Positions 35,970 through 43,933 of a DNA stretch of 64,000 bases are shown in pieces. Source of the stretch: Anaerolineaceae bacterium (GTDB lineage: Bacteria; Chloroflexota; Anaerolineae; Anaerolineales; E44-bin32); assembly GCA_020350285.1 (NCBI GenBank), contig CP070708.1, positions 1,760,937 to 1,824,936 on the forward strand, read 5' to 3'. How positions within the stretch are numbered: the first letter of the stretch is position 1; each line of letters opens with the position of its first letter. The notes under the pieces are model-generated. The model made no database searches, was not told the origin of the DNA, and was given only the letters and a program-made list of their open reading frames with translations. Both the position numbers and the translations under genes were made by a program.

Positions 35970-37480
35970 GGACTTACTCCGAAAGTGACGTCCGCTGGCA
36001 AGCCAGGTTTCAACGCTCCGCCTAGGTTAAGGACGAGGATCCGGACTTCGTAGACCAGGATCACTCGCTCTTCCGGCGTTTGGACGTTACGCGGTGTAAA
36101 CTCAGCTTGATCAGAGATGAAGATGACCAAACCGTTGAAGGTCCTCTCCGGGTATGCATCTACTCTTACCTGCACGGTGTCGCCCACGTTCGCCCAACCC
36201 AAGTCGGCTTCGGGCAAATATACCGATACCTCAAGCTGATCTAGGTCAGCAATGGTAGCAACTGGCCAACCAGGCATGACCAATTCACCAGGCTGGAAAA
36301 ATCTATCGAGCAATACTCCATCGATAGGGGATCGTATCTCGGCCCGCGAGATTCGGTCGTCAAATTGAGCCAATTCGGCCGCCGCGGCATCAACAGTTGC
36401 GCGCGCGGCGTCTACATCCTCTTCCTTTGGACCTTCCTCTAAAGCCCCCTGGATTGCTTCAGCGGCTTCCAACGCGGCTCGGGCTTGGTCAACACCCGCT
36501 TGGGCGATGGCGGTCTGTTCATCCCTCACCCTCCGAGGTGTATCCTTTGCGTCTTCAAGCGCTATGAGTTCTCCATCTAACACTGCCTGTGACTGGTCTA
36601 CAGCGGCTTGAGCGACTGCCAGATCTACATCACGCGGTCCAGCTTCAAGCATCTCCAAACCTGCTACCGCTGCCTCGTATCGTGCATGAGCGGCAGCTCG
36701 CTGAGCTTGAAGGAGTGAGGTATCGAGGGAAATTACGATCTCACCTTGCTTGATCGTCTCACCCTTATCCACGGCATACTCATCCCAGCCCCGACCATCA
36801 AAGCTCGCAACTCCCTCATTGGTGTCGAACCAGACCATCCCCTCTTCGTCGACCACGATCGAATGAATGACGTTAACTATCAATCCATCCTCTTTGGTGT
36901 AGGTGATCCAATTCTCCCCGTCAAACTGGGTGACACCTCCACCATCGGTGCCAAACCACATTTCACTCTCTGAAGCAACGGCGATGGAAAGGACTCGACT
37001 CGCTCCCAAACCGTCTTCAGTTGTGTAATGGATCCAAGTATCACCATCAAAACGACTGACACCACTCTCTGTACCAAACCACACAAAGCCGTCAGAATCC
37101 ACAGCGATAGCTTCTACCTCGTATCCGCCAAGACCATCCTCAGGTGTATACGTTTCGCTTGTTTCACCATCGAATCGCGAGACGCCTCCCTCAACAGCCA
37201 TCCACATTACACCATCAGGCTCCATTGCCACAGGCCATCCAAGATCCCCCTCGATAAGCTCGCCAAATGGCACTGTTTTCACCCGACCTCCATCTTCAGG
37301 AGCCAAGGAGATGATCTTTGCCTCCAACATCCCCATCACGGTATATCCCCGCGCTGTCGGCGCGGCCAGTTCCAAGTCCTCTAAGATCTGTTGCCCCGCT
37401 TCCGGAACGGACACGAAATACGCGACCACAATGAGAATGATCAGTACGGTAGTCAAGATGATAATGGTTGATCTACGCAT
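35966..37480 (-). CDS. HlyD-family membrane fusion protein with inserted Reg_prop-type repeats
   Basis: 504 residues from the ATG at 37480 (GAGGT just upstream; the frame could reach 37549). A membrane anchor is at about 5-23. The lipoyl-like domain begins (GGRVKTV, about 65-70), is interrupted, and resumes at DKGETIKQGEIVISLD (about 238-253). The insert of about 165 residues holds four repeats of the type VxxIAVDxDGxVWFGTxxGVSRFDG...YTxEDGLG, the Reg_prop beta-propeller repeat of hybrid two-component sensors. The coiled-coil hairpin and beta-barrel follow as normal. Four blades are too few for a standard closed propeller. Confidence 0.85.
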   Translation of the reverse strand: MRRSTIIILTTVLIILIVVAYFVSVPEAGQQILEDLELAAPTARGYTVMGMLEAKIISLAPEDGGRVKTVPFGELIEGDLGWPVAMEPDGVMWMAVEGGVSRFDGETSETYTPEDGLGGYEVEAIAVDSDGFVWFGTESGVSRFDGDTWIHYTTEDGLGASRVLSIAVASESEMWFGTDGGGVTQFDGENWITYTKEDGLIVNVIHSIVVDEEGMVWFDTNEGVASFDGRGWDEYAVDKGETIKQGEIVISLDTSLLQAQRAAAHARYEAAVAGLEMLEAGPRDVDLAVAQAAVDQSQAVLDGELIALEDAKDTPRRVRDEQTAIAQAGVDQARAALEAAEAIQGALEEGPKEEDVDAARATVDAAAAELAQFDDRISRAEIRSPIDGVLLDRFFQPGELVMPGWPVATIADLDQLEVSVYLPEADLGWANVGDTVQVRVDAYPERTFNGLVIFISDQAEFTPRNVQTPEERVILVYEVRILVLNLGGALKPGLPADVTFGVSP

Positions 37481-37497
37481 AGAGACCTCATGTCCAA

Positions 37498-37526
37498 CTT
37501 CCCGGGAGCAATAAACCCCCGGGAAG
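37498..37526. repeat. CCCGGGAGC hairpin repeat inside the efflux operon
   Basis: CTTCCCGGG pairs with CCCGGGAAG around an 11-nt loop, between the second ATPase gene and the adaptor gene. Third copy of the family at 13918 and 33498. Within an operon it could reduce downstream expression or stabilise the upstream mRNA. Confidence 0.65.
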
Positions 37527-37536
37527 CTTAAATAAT

Positions 37537-38478
37537 TCAACGCATACAAGCGACAAAGACGTCCTCCAATGAAGGCTCAATGACAGCCATTTCACCGGGT
37601 TCAACCCCCGCACCTCGCAGTTCGGCTATGATGGTAGCCATATGCGTCTCGATCTCAGGGGCGACAACATGTACCAATGCCCCATAGAGAGCTACCTCCT
37701 CCAACGGCAGGCGTCCAGCCTCCGAAGCTTCACGTAAGGCTCCAACCGCCCGACCGGGATCATCGGGCGCGATCTCAAGGACCTTGCCTCGCATCATATC
37801 TATTTTGATTTGTTCTGGTGAACCACGCGCGATGATATGGCCGCGCTGCAGCAAGGCCAATCGATGACAATGTTCGGCCTCGTCCATGTAATGGGTGGTT
37901 ACGAAAACCGTGATCCCCTCGGCTGCCAACTCATAGAGCAAGTCCCAGAATGCTCTTCGGGATAGAGGGTCAACACCGGCCGTCGGTTCGTCAAGAAAAA
38001 CGAGCTCGGGTCGATGAAGAATAGCAGCCGTGAGTGCTAGGCGTTGTCGCCAACCACCTGCCAAGTCCCTTGTTCGTACGGACTCGCGGCCCTCCAAGCC
38101 GGCCATGTGCAAAGCATCATTGATCCTGTCCACCATTTCGGTGTCTGTCAATCCATACACTTGTCCATAAAAGCGCAGGTTTTCGATCACCCGCAGGTCA
38201 TTATAAAGACTGAACTGCTGCGACATGTACCCCACGCGCGGTCGAATACGCTCTGGTTGGCGAGCAACTGGAACGCCCAAGACCTCGACTGTCCCTCCTG
38301 TGGGTTGAAGTAAGCCGAGCATCATCCGAATGGTGGTCGTCTTACCAGAACCGTTTGGACCAAGAAAGCCGAAGATCTCCCCGTGGCGGACATTGAAGTC
38401 AATCCCGGAAACCGCGGTGAAATCGCCAAATTGTTTCAACAAACCTCGGGCCTGGATCGCATGTCCGTTCGAGACCAT
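37537..38478 (-). CDS. Efflux ABC transporter ATP-binding protein (second)
   Basis: 313 residues. Walker A is GPNGSGKTT, the signature region is LAGGWRQRLAL (LSGGQ altered), Walker B is LVFLDEPTAGVD, and the switch His is in TTHYMDEAEHC. AGGAGG precedes the ATG, 8 bp from the permease stop. It is one of two ATPases in the operon, like the two halves of YbhF/RbbA-type transporters, here as separate genes. Confidence 0.92.
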   Translation of the reverse strand: MVSNGHAIQARGLLKQFGDFTAVSGIDFNVRHGEIFGFLGPNGSGKTTTIRMMLGLLQPTGGTVEVLGVPVARQPERIRPRVGYMSQQFSLYNDLRVIENLRFYGQVYGLTDTEMVDRINDALHMAGLEGRESVRTRDLAGGWRQRLALTAAILHRPELVFLDEPTAGVDPLSRRAFWDLLYELAAEGITVFVTTHYMDEAEHCHRLALLQRGHIIARGSPEQIKIDMMRGKVLEIAPDDPGRAVGALREASEAGRLPLEEVALYGALVHVVAPEIETHMATIIAELRGAGVEPGEMAVIEPSLEDVFVACMR

Positions 38479-38486
38479 TGAACCTC

Positions 38487-39611
38487 CTATGCCAGCGCTC
38501 TACGGACAAATCGCAAGGAGAAACCTCCAATAACTATTCCCAATCCGATCAAAGCCAATAGATGTGGCCAAAGTACCTCCAGTCCCACACCTTTGAGAAG
38601 GATCCCTCGCATGATCGCTAACCAATGGTGGGCCGGAATGAAGTTCGCAAAAACTTGCAAGATGCGGGGCATCGACTCCACCGGCGCAGCATAACCGGTG
38701 AACATGAAATCCACCATCCCGATCAACATCACCGACAGAAAGGCCTGATGCTGGGTGCGAGAAGTTACAGAGATCACCAAACCTTTCCCCAGCTCCACAA
38801 TCAGATACCCAAACGCAATGATCAACAGAAGTAGAAGTGAACCGCGAACTGGAACTTTGAAGGCAAAGTGCACAATACCAAGCATGACCACGAAATCGAT
38901 AAAAGCAACCAAAATGGCTGGGATGGACTTGCCTACGATGATCTCCAAAGACGAGAACGGCATCACAAGAAGTTGTTCCAGTGTACCCAACTCGCGTTCG
39001 CGAGCGAATGATAATGCCGCGAAAACAAGTACCGTGAACTCCAACATCAGCGCTAACTCGGCTGGCGTGGTATACAATGCCTCGCTCAATGCTTCGTTGA
39101 ACCACACCCGTATGCTGGGGTTAAATCCCGACAATAAGTCCGGGGGGAGGTTCAAACGAGACAATACGATCTTCTCGTTCCACGATCGAACTACACCTTC
39201 AACCGATCGTAGGGCTGAGGTCGCGGCGATACTTTCGGCTCCATTGAGCATGACGATAAGCTGAGGCTCTCCCATGATCGAAGCGATCTCGCGTGAGAAA
39301 CCTGGGGGGATGACCAACGCGGCATTGACCGCACCCCTAGTGAGAGCACTTTCGATTTCCTCCAAATCCGACGCCCACGCTGTGATCTCGAAGGTTGTCG
39401 TATTTTCTAATGCTGTTACGTTCTCTCTACTGGCGTTGCTCTGGTCCTGATCGAGCACCATCAAAGGTAAGTTAGTGATCGGTCGAGAGGTTGCCCATCC
39501 GATGAGAAGCAATTCCATTGCACCGCCGATCACCATGAAGGCCGGCATCCACCAATCACGCCTCAAATGGATAAACTCTTTTACCACCAACGACCAAATT
39601 CTTCGTATCAT
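38487..39611 (-). CDS. ABC-2 permease (YbhS/YhhJ-like), second
   Basis: 374 residues. An N-terminal helix is followed by an extracellular domain of about 140 residues (LPLMVLDQDQSNASRE, NAALVIPPGFSREI), then five C-terminal helices with the FARERELGTLEQLLVMPF loop. It resembles the other permease in the operon and probably pairs with it as a heterodimer. The start overlaps the preceding stop (ATGA). Confidence 0.9.
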   Translation of the reverse strand: MIRRIWSLVVKEFIHLRRDWWMPAFMVIGGAMELLLIGWATSRPITNLPLMVLDQDQSNASRENVTALENTTTFEITAWASDLEEIESALTRGAVNAALVIPPGFSREIASIMGEPQLIVMLNGAESIAATSALRSVEGVVRSWNEKIVLSRLNLPPDLLSGFNPSIRVWFNEALSEALYTTPAELALMLEFTVLVFAALSFARERELGTLEQLLVMPFSSLEIIVGKSIPAILVAFIDFVVMLGIVHFAFKVPVRGSLLLLLIIAFGYLIVELGKGLVISVTSRTQHQAFLSVMLIGMVDFMFTGYAAPVESMPRILQVFANFIPAHHWLAIMRGILLKGVGLEVLWPHLLALIGLGIVIGGFSLRFVRRALA

Positions 39612-40741
39612 GCGAGCTTCTTCCTGAAAAAGAACGCCGCAACAGCGGTGAAGGCGAACCCTAACACGATCAACGCTATCCCATAAGGCCAGAGCACATC
39701 GAGGCCAACCCCTGTAATGAACAGACCCCGAGTGATGATCGCGTAGTGTGAACCAGGTAAAGCCAAGGCCTCCATACGCACGATGGGAGGCATCGAAGCC
39801 AGAGGGAAAAAGATACCGGTCAAGAAGAACCCAGGCAAAAAGACAACTAGGAAAGTGAGCGCCATCGCTGCGGCCTGGGTACGTATGAAGACACCAACGA
39901 TCATCCCCATGCTGAGAAGAGCGAAAAAGAAGAGGATCGAGAGCCCCAGAAAGAGCACAAAACTGCCATGAAAGGGCACATCAAATAAAATCATCGCAAT
40001 CGCAGTTGTTATAACGACATTGAGCATGCCACTGATCATGTAGGGCCCCATCTTGCCTAATAACAGTTCTGCACGACCGATAGGTGTGGCAAGTAATTGC
40101 TCCAAGGTGCCGTGCTCATGTTCGCGTGCCAGAGTCAACGCCACTAACATCCCCGGGACGCCAAGGATCATCGAGACCAGTCCTGGTATCAGGTCTACTC
40201 TTGCCTCCAAATTAGGGTTGAACCACGTTCGAACTCTTAACTCGATTGGAGCCATTGCCTCTGGATCGATCCCTAGAATGCGAAGCTGATTGGTGAGCAT
40301 ATCTCCGGCAAAGGTCTCTGCCCTTCGAGCGATATGATCGACTGCAAATCCGCCTGTTTGCGGTTCCGTGCCATCGATGATGACTTGCAGTGGCATACTT
40401 CTCAGCGCGAGCAAGTCGTTTGAAAAACCAGGGGGGATCACGATCGCAACATCCACATCCTCATGCAGAAGGGCGTCTTCAATCTCATCCATCGATTGAA
40501 CGCGGGAATGGAGATCTAGGTCGTCACCGAGCGTGATTTGTTGGATGAAAGCACGCGAAGTCGGGCTTTGATCCAGATCCAACACCGCCAAGGGAACATG
40601 CTCGACATCGGATGTAACTGCGTAAGCAAACAACAAAAGCAACAACGTCGGGGTAAAGATGACCAAGAACAATGTGGCCCGATCGCGTTGAATGTAGCGC
40701 AGCTCTTTACGGGTTACAGCCCATATGTGATGAAAGGACAA
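39608..40741 (-). CDS. ABC-2 permease (YbhR/YhhJ-like), first
   Basis: 377 residues from a TTG at 40741, chosen because GGGAGG lies 8 nt upstream and the protein then starts as permeases of this family usually do (SFHHIWAVTRKELRYIQRDR). A TTG at 40807 would add 22 residues. It has the same architecture as its partner: one helix, a large extracellular domain (VPLAVLDLDQSPTSRAFIQQ), then five helices with TLAREHEHGTLEQLLATPIG. Confidence 0.88.
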   Translation of the reverse strand: MSFHHIWAVTRKELRYIQRDRATLFLVIFTPTLLLLLFAYAVTSDVEHVPLAVLDLDQSPTSRAFIQQITLGDDLDLHSRVQSMDEIEDALLHEDVDVAIVIPPGFSNDLLALRSMPLQVIIDGTEPQTGGFAVDHIARRAETFAGDMLTNQLRILGIDPEAMAPIELRVRTWFNPNLEARVDLIPGLVSMILGVPGMLVALTLAREHEHGTLEQLLATPIGRAELLLGKMGPYMISGMLNVVITTAIAMILFDVPFHGSFVLFLGLSILFFFALLSMGMIVGVFIRTQAAAMALTFLVVFLPGFFLTGIFFPLASMPPIVRMEALALPGSHYAIITRGLFITGVGLDVLWPYGIALIVLGFAFTAVAAFFFRKKLA

Positions 40742-40884
40742 ACTTATACCTCCCCCAATAAACTCAGGGGTGTTCTTCTTTATTCCTTCGACCTTCACTC
40801 CCTTCAAGGTCTTCCATGCTAATGCTCACAAACCTCCTTTCCACTACCATCAAGCGACGACTACGCATAAGCGTGAAGGCTTTC

Positions 40885-41832
40885 TCACGTAGTCTCAGGT
40901 GAATCCATGCCTCGAATGAGCGAGATAAAAGCTTCCTCCATACGCGCCGGTGCCCTTCGTAAACCACGATACGAAATCTCAGCGTCCCTCAAAGTGGCCT
41001 CGATGAAGGGTAAACGCTCCTCCACTGAATCAAGAAATACGTGCAGCATCTCACCGTAGGTCTGTACCTCAAGCACACCTGGTAGCCCTTCGATCAACTT
41101 TGTTGTCCGACGCCAGTCTTCCGGTCGGAATTCAATGATCTCTCCCTCCACCATCTCGCGAATCTTTCGGGGCTGGTCACATATCACCAACCGCCCACCA
41201 TAGATCAGGCCAACCCTTGAACATCGATCAGCTTCATCCATATAAGGTGTGCTGATCACGATTGTTGTTCCAGCCATGTGCAGATCGGTGAGGATGTCCC
41301 AAAACTCGCGACGGGAGACCGGGTCAACACCCGTGGTCGGTTCATCGAGGAGAAGGATCTTTGGTTCATGGATCAACGTGCAAGCCAATGCTAATTTCTT
41401 CTGCATACCACCTGAGAGGTGCGCCGCACGACGATCCTCAAACTCCGTCAAACGGGCGAAGGTCATTAGCCGTCGAACCCGCTCTTGCCTCACCTCACCC
41501 ATAACATTGAAGATATCGGCAAAGAAAGCCAGGTTCTCTCGGACAGTCAGTTCACTGTACAAACTGAATTGTTGAGCCATGTACCCGATGATTGCCTTGA
41601 CAGCCTCCGCGTCGCTGGCGAGATCGTGACCATCCACGGTGAGGGACCCCTCGGTGATGTCTAGCAACCCCGCAAGTAAACGCAGGATGGTCGTTTTCCC
41701 CGCACCATCAGGACCGACCAATCCAAAGATCTCTCCCCGTCTGATGGACAGGTCCAAACCATCAACCGCTTTAGTCTGGCGAAAGGTGCGGGTGAGGGAT
41801 TTACTCTCGATGATGGGAGGCGTATCGTTCAT
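40885..41832 (-). CDS. Efflux ABC transporter ATP-binding protein (first), switch His replaced
   Basis: 315 residues. Walker A is GPDGAGKTT, the signature is LSGGMQKKLAL and Walker B is ILLLDEPTTGVD. The H-loop reads STPYMDEADRC, with Pro where the switch His stands in the partner ATPase. It is the first gene of the six-gene efflux operon. The pattern of one normal and one degenerate site suggests an asymmetric heterodimer. Confidence 0.92.
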   Translation of the reverse strand: MNDTPPIIESKSLTRTFRQTKAVDGLDLSIRRGEIFGLVGPDGAGKTTILRLLAGLLDITEGSLTVDGHDLASDAEAVKAIIGYMAQQFSLYSELTVRENLAFFADIFNVMGEVRQERVRRLMTFARLTEFEDRRAAHLSGGMQKKLALACTLIHEPKILLLDEPTTGVDPVSRREFWDILTDLHMAGTTIVISTPYMDEADRCSRVGLIYGGRLVICDQPRKIREMVEGEIIEFRPEDWRRTTKLIEGLPGVLEVQTYGEMLHVFLDSVEERLPFIEATLRDAEISYRGLRRAPARMEEAFISLIRGMDSPETT

Positions 41833-41835
41833 GAG

Positions 41836-41930
41836 TAGTAGTAGGGATCAGAGATTAGGGATAAGGGATCAGGAAATTGTGTCGTCTACATGCTCTCTCC
41901 TGATCCCTGATTTTCAATCCCTAATCCCTT
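41836..41930. repeat. GGGATCAGGA inverted repeat between two operons
   Basis: A 10-bp stem GGGATCAGGA (41865-41874) and TCCTGATCCC (41898-41907), with outer GGGATTAGGGAT-type arms. It lies between the small membrane protein stop and the first efflux ATPase start. It may terminate the TetR/HgcA-like operon. Its unit resembles the G-rich repeat near 6308. Confidence 0.55.
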
Positions 41931-41935
41931 CTTTA

Positions 41936-42208
41936 TCACCCCTTCCTAATAATCCTCATAATCCACAGTGCGAGCAGCGCTACGAGTGCTGGCTCTAGCA
42001 CCGCGGCGACAAACTTAAGCGTTCCTGTGATGCCGATCATGGGTAGCACATACCAATCGAGCAGCCCCGTGATCACAGATGCGATGATCGCGACGGCATA
42101 ATCCGTGAGTTCACCATACGGTCTGCGACCCTTCCAGATAGGGTCGGCGAGGGCTCCTGCCAACACACCAATCACAATCCAAATCAAGTAAAAAACAAGT
42201 GGGGGCAT
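41936..42208 (-). CDS. Small three-helix membrane protein
   Basis: 90 residues. Three hydrophobic segments (about 5-22, 35-55, 62-84) with a short PIWKGRRPYGEL loop. It resembles small GlsB/YeaQ-type stress membrane proteins in size and layout, but the family is not certain. AAGGAG precedes the ATG. It is the last gene of the TetR/HgcA-like operon. Confidence 0.7.
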   Translation of the reverse strand: MPPLVFYLIWIVIGVLAGALADPIWKGRRPYGELTDYAVAIIASVITGLLDWYVLPMIGITGTLKFVAAVLEPALVALLALWIMRIIRKG

Positions 42209-42232
42209 TATCCTCTCTCCTTCGATTGAATA

Positions 42233-43144
42233 TCAAGACACATCTTGGATACTGCTCCTACGAAACTTCGCTGTAACGCGTTCTAACCACAACCGCCATT
42301 CCGGTAGGAGGACGAACGGTTCTGAGTCCAATTTCTTTTGAGTTAATTCCCGACCACGACGGAGTAAGGGCTCTGGCTGTTCGTAATTCCAGAACTCCAT
42401 CTTATCCGGTACAGACAGGTCGATCAGGTAGATAGGATACCCGACTGTCGTCGCCCACTCGGCCTCCATCTGTTTTAAATATTCCATCATGAGAGAGAGG
42501 GCATAGCCACTGATACCGATCATGCCATGCGCGCCTTCAAGGGTACCGAGGGGGTAACTGATATCAAGGGCGACAATCTGCGTAGCCCCTCGCTCGATCG
42601 CTACTCGTAGAGGAAGTTTGGACAGCACCCCGCCATCCAGATAACGCTGCCCCCCCACCTCCCATGGCGGGAAATAAGGCGGAATAGCTGTACTAGCCAT
42701 TACTCCGTCCAGGATATGATCTTCTTTACGATCTCCGAACACCTCCAGCCGACCTGTTTCCATACTTACAGCGACGGTATAAACCTGTATCCCATGCATG
42801 GCTGCCAATTGGCTAAAAGTATCCACATTTTCCGGGAGTTTCTGTTTCAGGAACTCGGCCAACGGCTTGCTATCGATCAAACTATCTTGCCTGGTGATCA
42901 GGCGACGGATGCTGGTGAACAAGCTCGGCATCCCCACCTGCTCTTCCCCTACTTCACACCAAGATTCTGATAAACGCTGGAGCCCTTCCAACGTCGGATC
43001 TGATGCAAAAGAGACCGCGTTCAATGCGCCAGCCGATGTCCCGACCACGAGTTGTGGGTGAAATCCAGTTTCCAGCAACACTTCCAAGGCGCCCACCTGC
43101 ATGGCGCCAAAATTCCCTGCCCCACTCATCACCAGTGCAAGCAC
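42233..43144 (-). CDS. Patatin-like phospholipase
   Basis: 303 residues from a GTG with GGAGGG 9 nt upstream. All patatin motifs are present: the oxyanion loop SGAGNFGAMQVGAL, the nucleophile elbow GTSAG with the catalytic Ser, and the dyad Asp in DGGVLSKLPL. It is probably a cytoplasmic or membrane-peripheral lipid acyl hydrolase of the RssA type. It lies 42 bp downstream of the deazaflavin oxidoreductase and is likely in the same transcript. Confidence 0.9.
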   Translation of the reverse strand: MLALVMSGAGNFGAMQVGALEVLLETGFHPQLVVGTSAGALNAVSFASDPTLEGLQRLSESWCEVGEEQVGMPSLFTSIRRLITRQDSLIDSKPLAEFLKQKLPENVDTFSQLAAMHGIQVYTVAVSMETGRLEVFGDRKEDHILDGVMASTAIPPYFPPWEVGGQRYLDGGVLSKLPLRVAIERGATQIVALDISYPLGTLEGAHGMIGISGYALSLMMEYLKQMEAEWATTVGYPIYLIDLSVPDKMEFWNYEQPEPLLRRGRELTQKKLDSEPFVLLPEWRLWLERVTAKFRRSSIQDVS

Positions 43145-43186
43145 ATCAATTGCCCTCCAATCTGGTTACCTTCACCAGACAAGTGA

Positions 43187-43672
43187 TCAGCCTTCACGCG
43201 ATCGGAAACGAACCACAAGGAGTTGTCGAGCCAGTTCACGATAGCCCTGCTCGGAACCATCAACCTGGTAACCAATTAAACGAGGCAATTCGCGTGCGGC
43301 GTACGGAGAACTTCGGGCGTAATCCACAACCTCGCTTTCTGCATCAGCCACTGGTAAGAACTCCGCCGTCACCGGTAATTGACGACCTCCGACTGTGATC
43401 TCCGCCTCCGGATGCGCGCGAAGATTGCGAACCCAATCAGACTCCTCACCGAAACCGGCAAGCACATAGTGCGCCTCTTCAGCTTCATCATGTCGAATAA
43501 CCTCAAGTACTGCGTACCGTGGTCGTCCACTGATTCGACCTCTATGCCTCAGCATAAGGAAGCGTCCACCCAACAACCGTCCTAAGCCAACCTTATAAAG
43601 AAGGATCGGAAAGCGGTAGAGAAGTCGGCTTAGACCACGTGGGGGTCTAACTTGGCGGATTTGTTCAGCCAC
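43187..43672 (-). CDS. Deazaflavin (F420)-dependent nitroreductase-family protein
   Basis: 161 residues from a GTG at 43672, chosen because GGAGGT lies 6 nt upstream and the GTG overlaps the ferredoxin stop. Motifs of the split-barrel DDN family are LMLRHRGRISGRPRYAVLEV, YVLAGFGEESDWVRNLRAHP and REIPR/LIGYQ-like residues. Such proteins use F420H2 or flavin for hydride transfer. It is co-translated with the ferredoxin and HgcA-like fusion, so it may supply or take up electrons in that system. Confidence 0.85.
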   Translation of the reverse strand: MAEQIRQVRPPRGLSRLLYRFPILLYKVGLGRLLGGRFLMLRHRGRISGRPRYAVLEVIRHDEAEEAHYVLAGFGEESDWVRNLRAHPEAEITVGGRQLPVTAEFLPVADAESEVVDYARSSPYAARELPRLIGYQVDGSEQGYRELARQLLVVRFRSREG

Positions 43673-43928
43673 CGGGGACCTCCAATTCAATAGCACCCTC
43701 TGGACACTGGAGCACACAGGCACCACAAGCGATGCAGCGTTCTCCATGATGGAAGATGACCACTGATCCCTCGTAATCCGGTTCCCAGCAATCTACAGGA
43801 CAAACTTCGTAGCACTCCCAAACACCCGAACACCGTTCAGGATCGAAGCGAATTTCTAGCTTTCTCAGTGTGCGAGCGAGATTCCAATGTTCTCCAATCA
43901 ACGATCGTAGCGTTGGGCCTTCGGTCAT
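43665..43928 (-). CDS. Ferredoxin at the HgcB position, first cluster degenerate
   Basis: 87 residues from the ATG at 43928, chosen because GGAGGTG lies 6 nt upstream; a longer frame would overlap the fusion gene. The second motif is complete: C65-x2-C68-x2-C71-x3-C75P. The first has C33, Val36, C39 and C43P, so one cysteine is lost, and C47 follows. It could hold a [3Fe-4S] or a non-standard [4Fe-4S] cluster. Unlike HgcB it has no C-terminal cysteine pair. It overlaps neither gene by more than a few bases. Likely electron donor to the fusion protein. Confidence 0.88.
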   Translation of the reverse strand: MTEGPTLRSLIGEHWNLARTLRKLEIRFDPERCSGVWECYEVCPVDCWEPDYEGSVVIFHHGERCIACGACVLQCPEGAIELEVPGG

Positions 43929-43933
43929 TGCCT

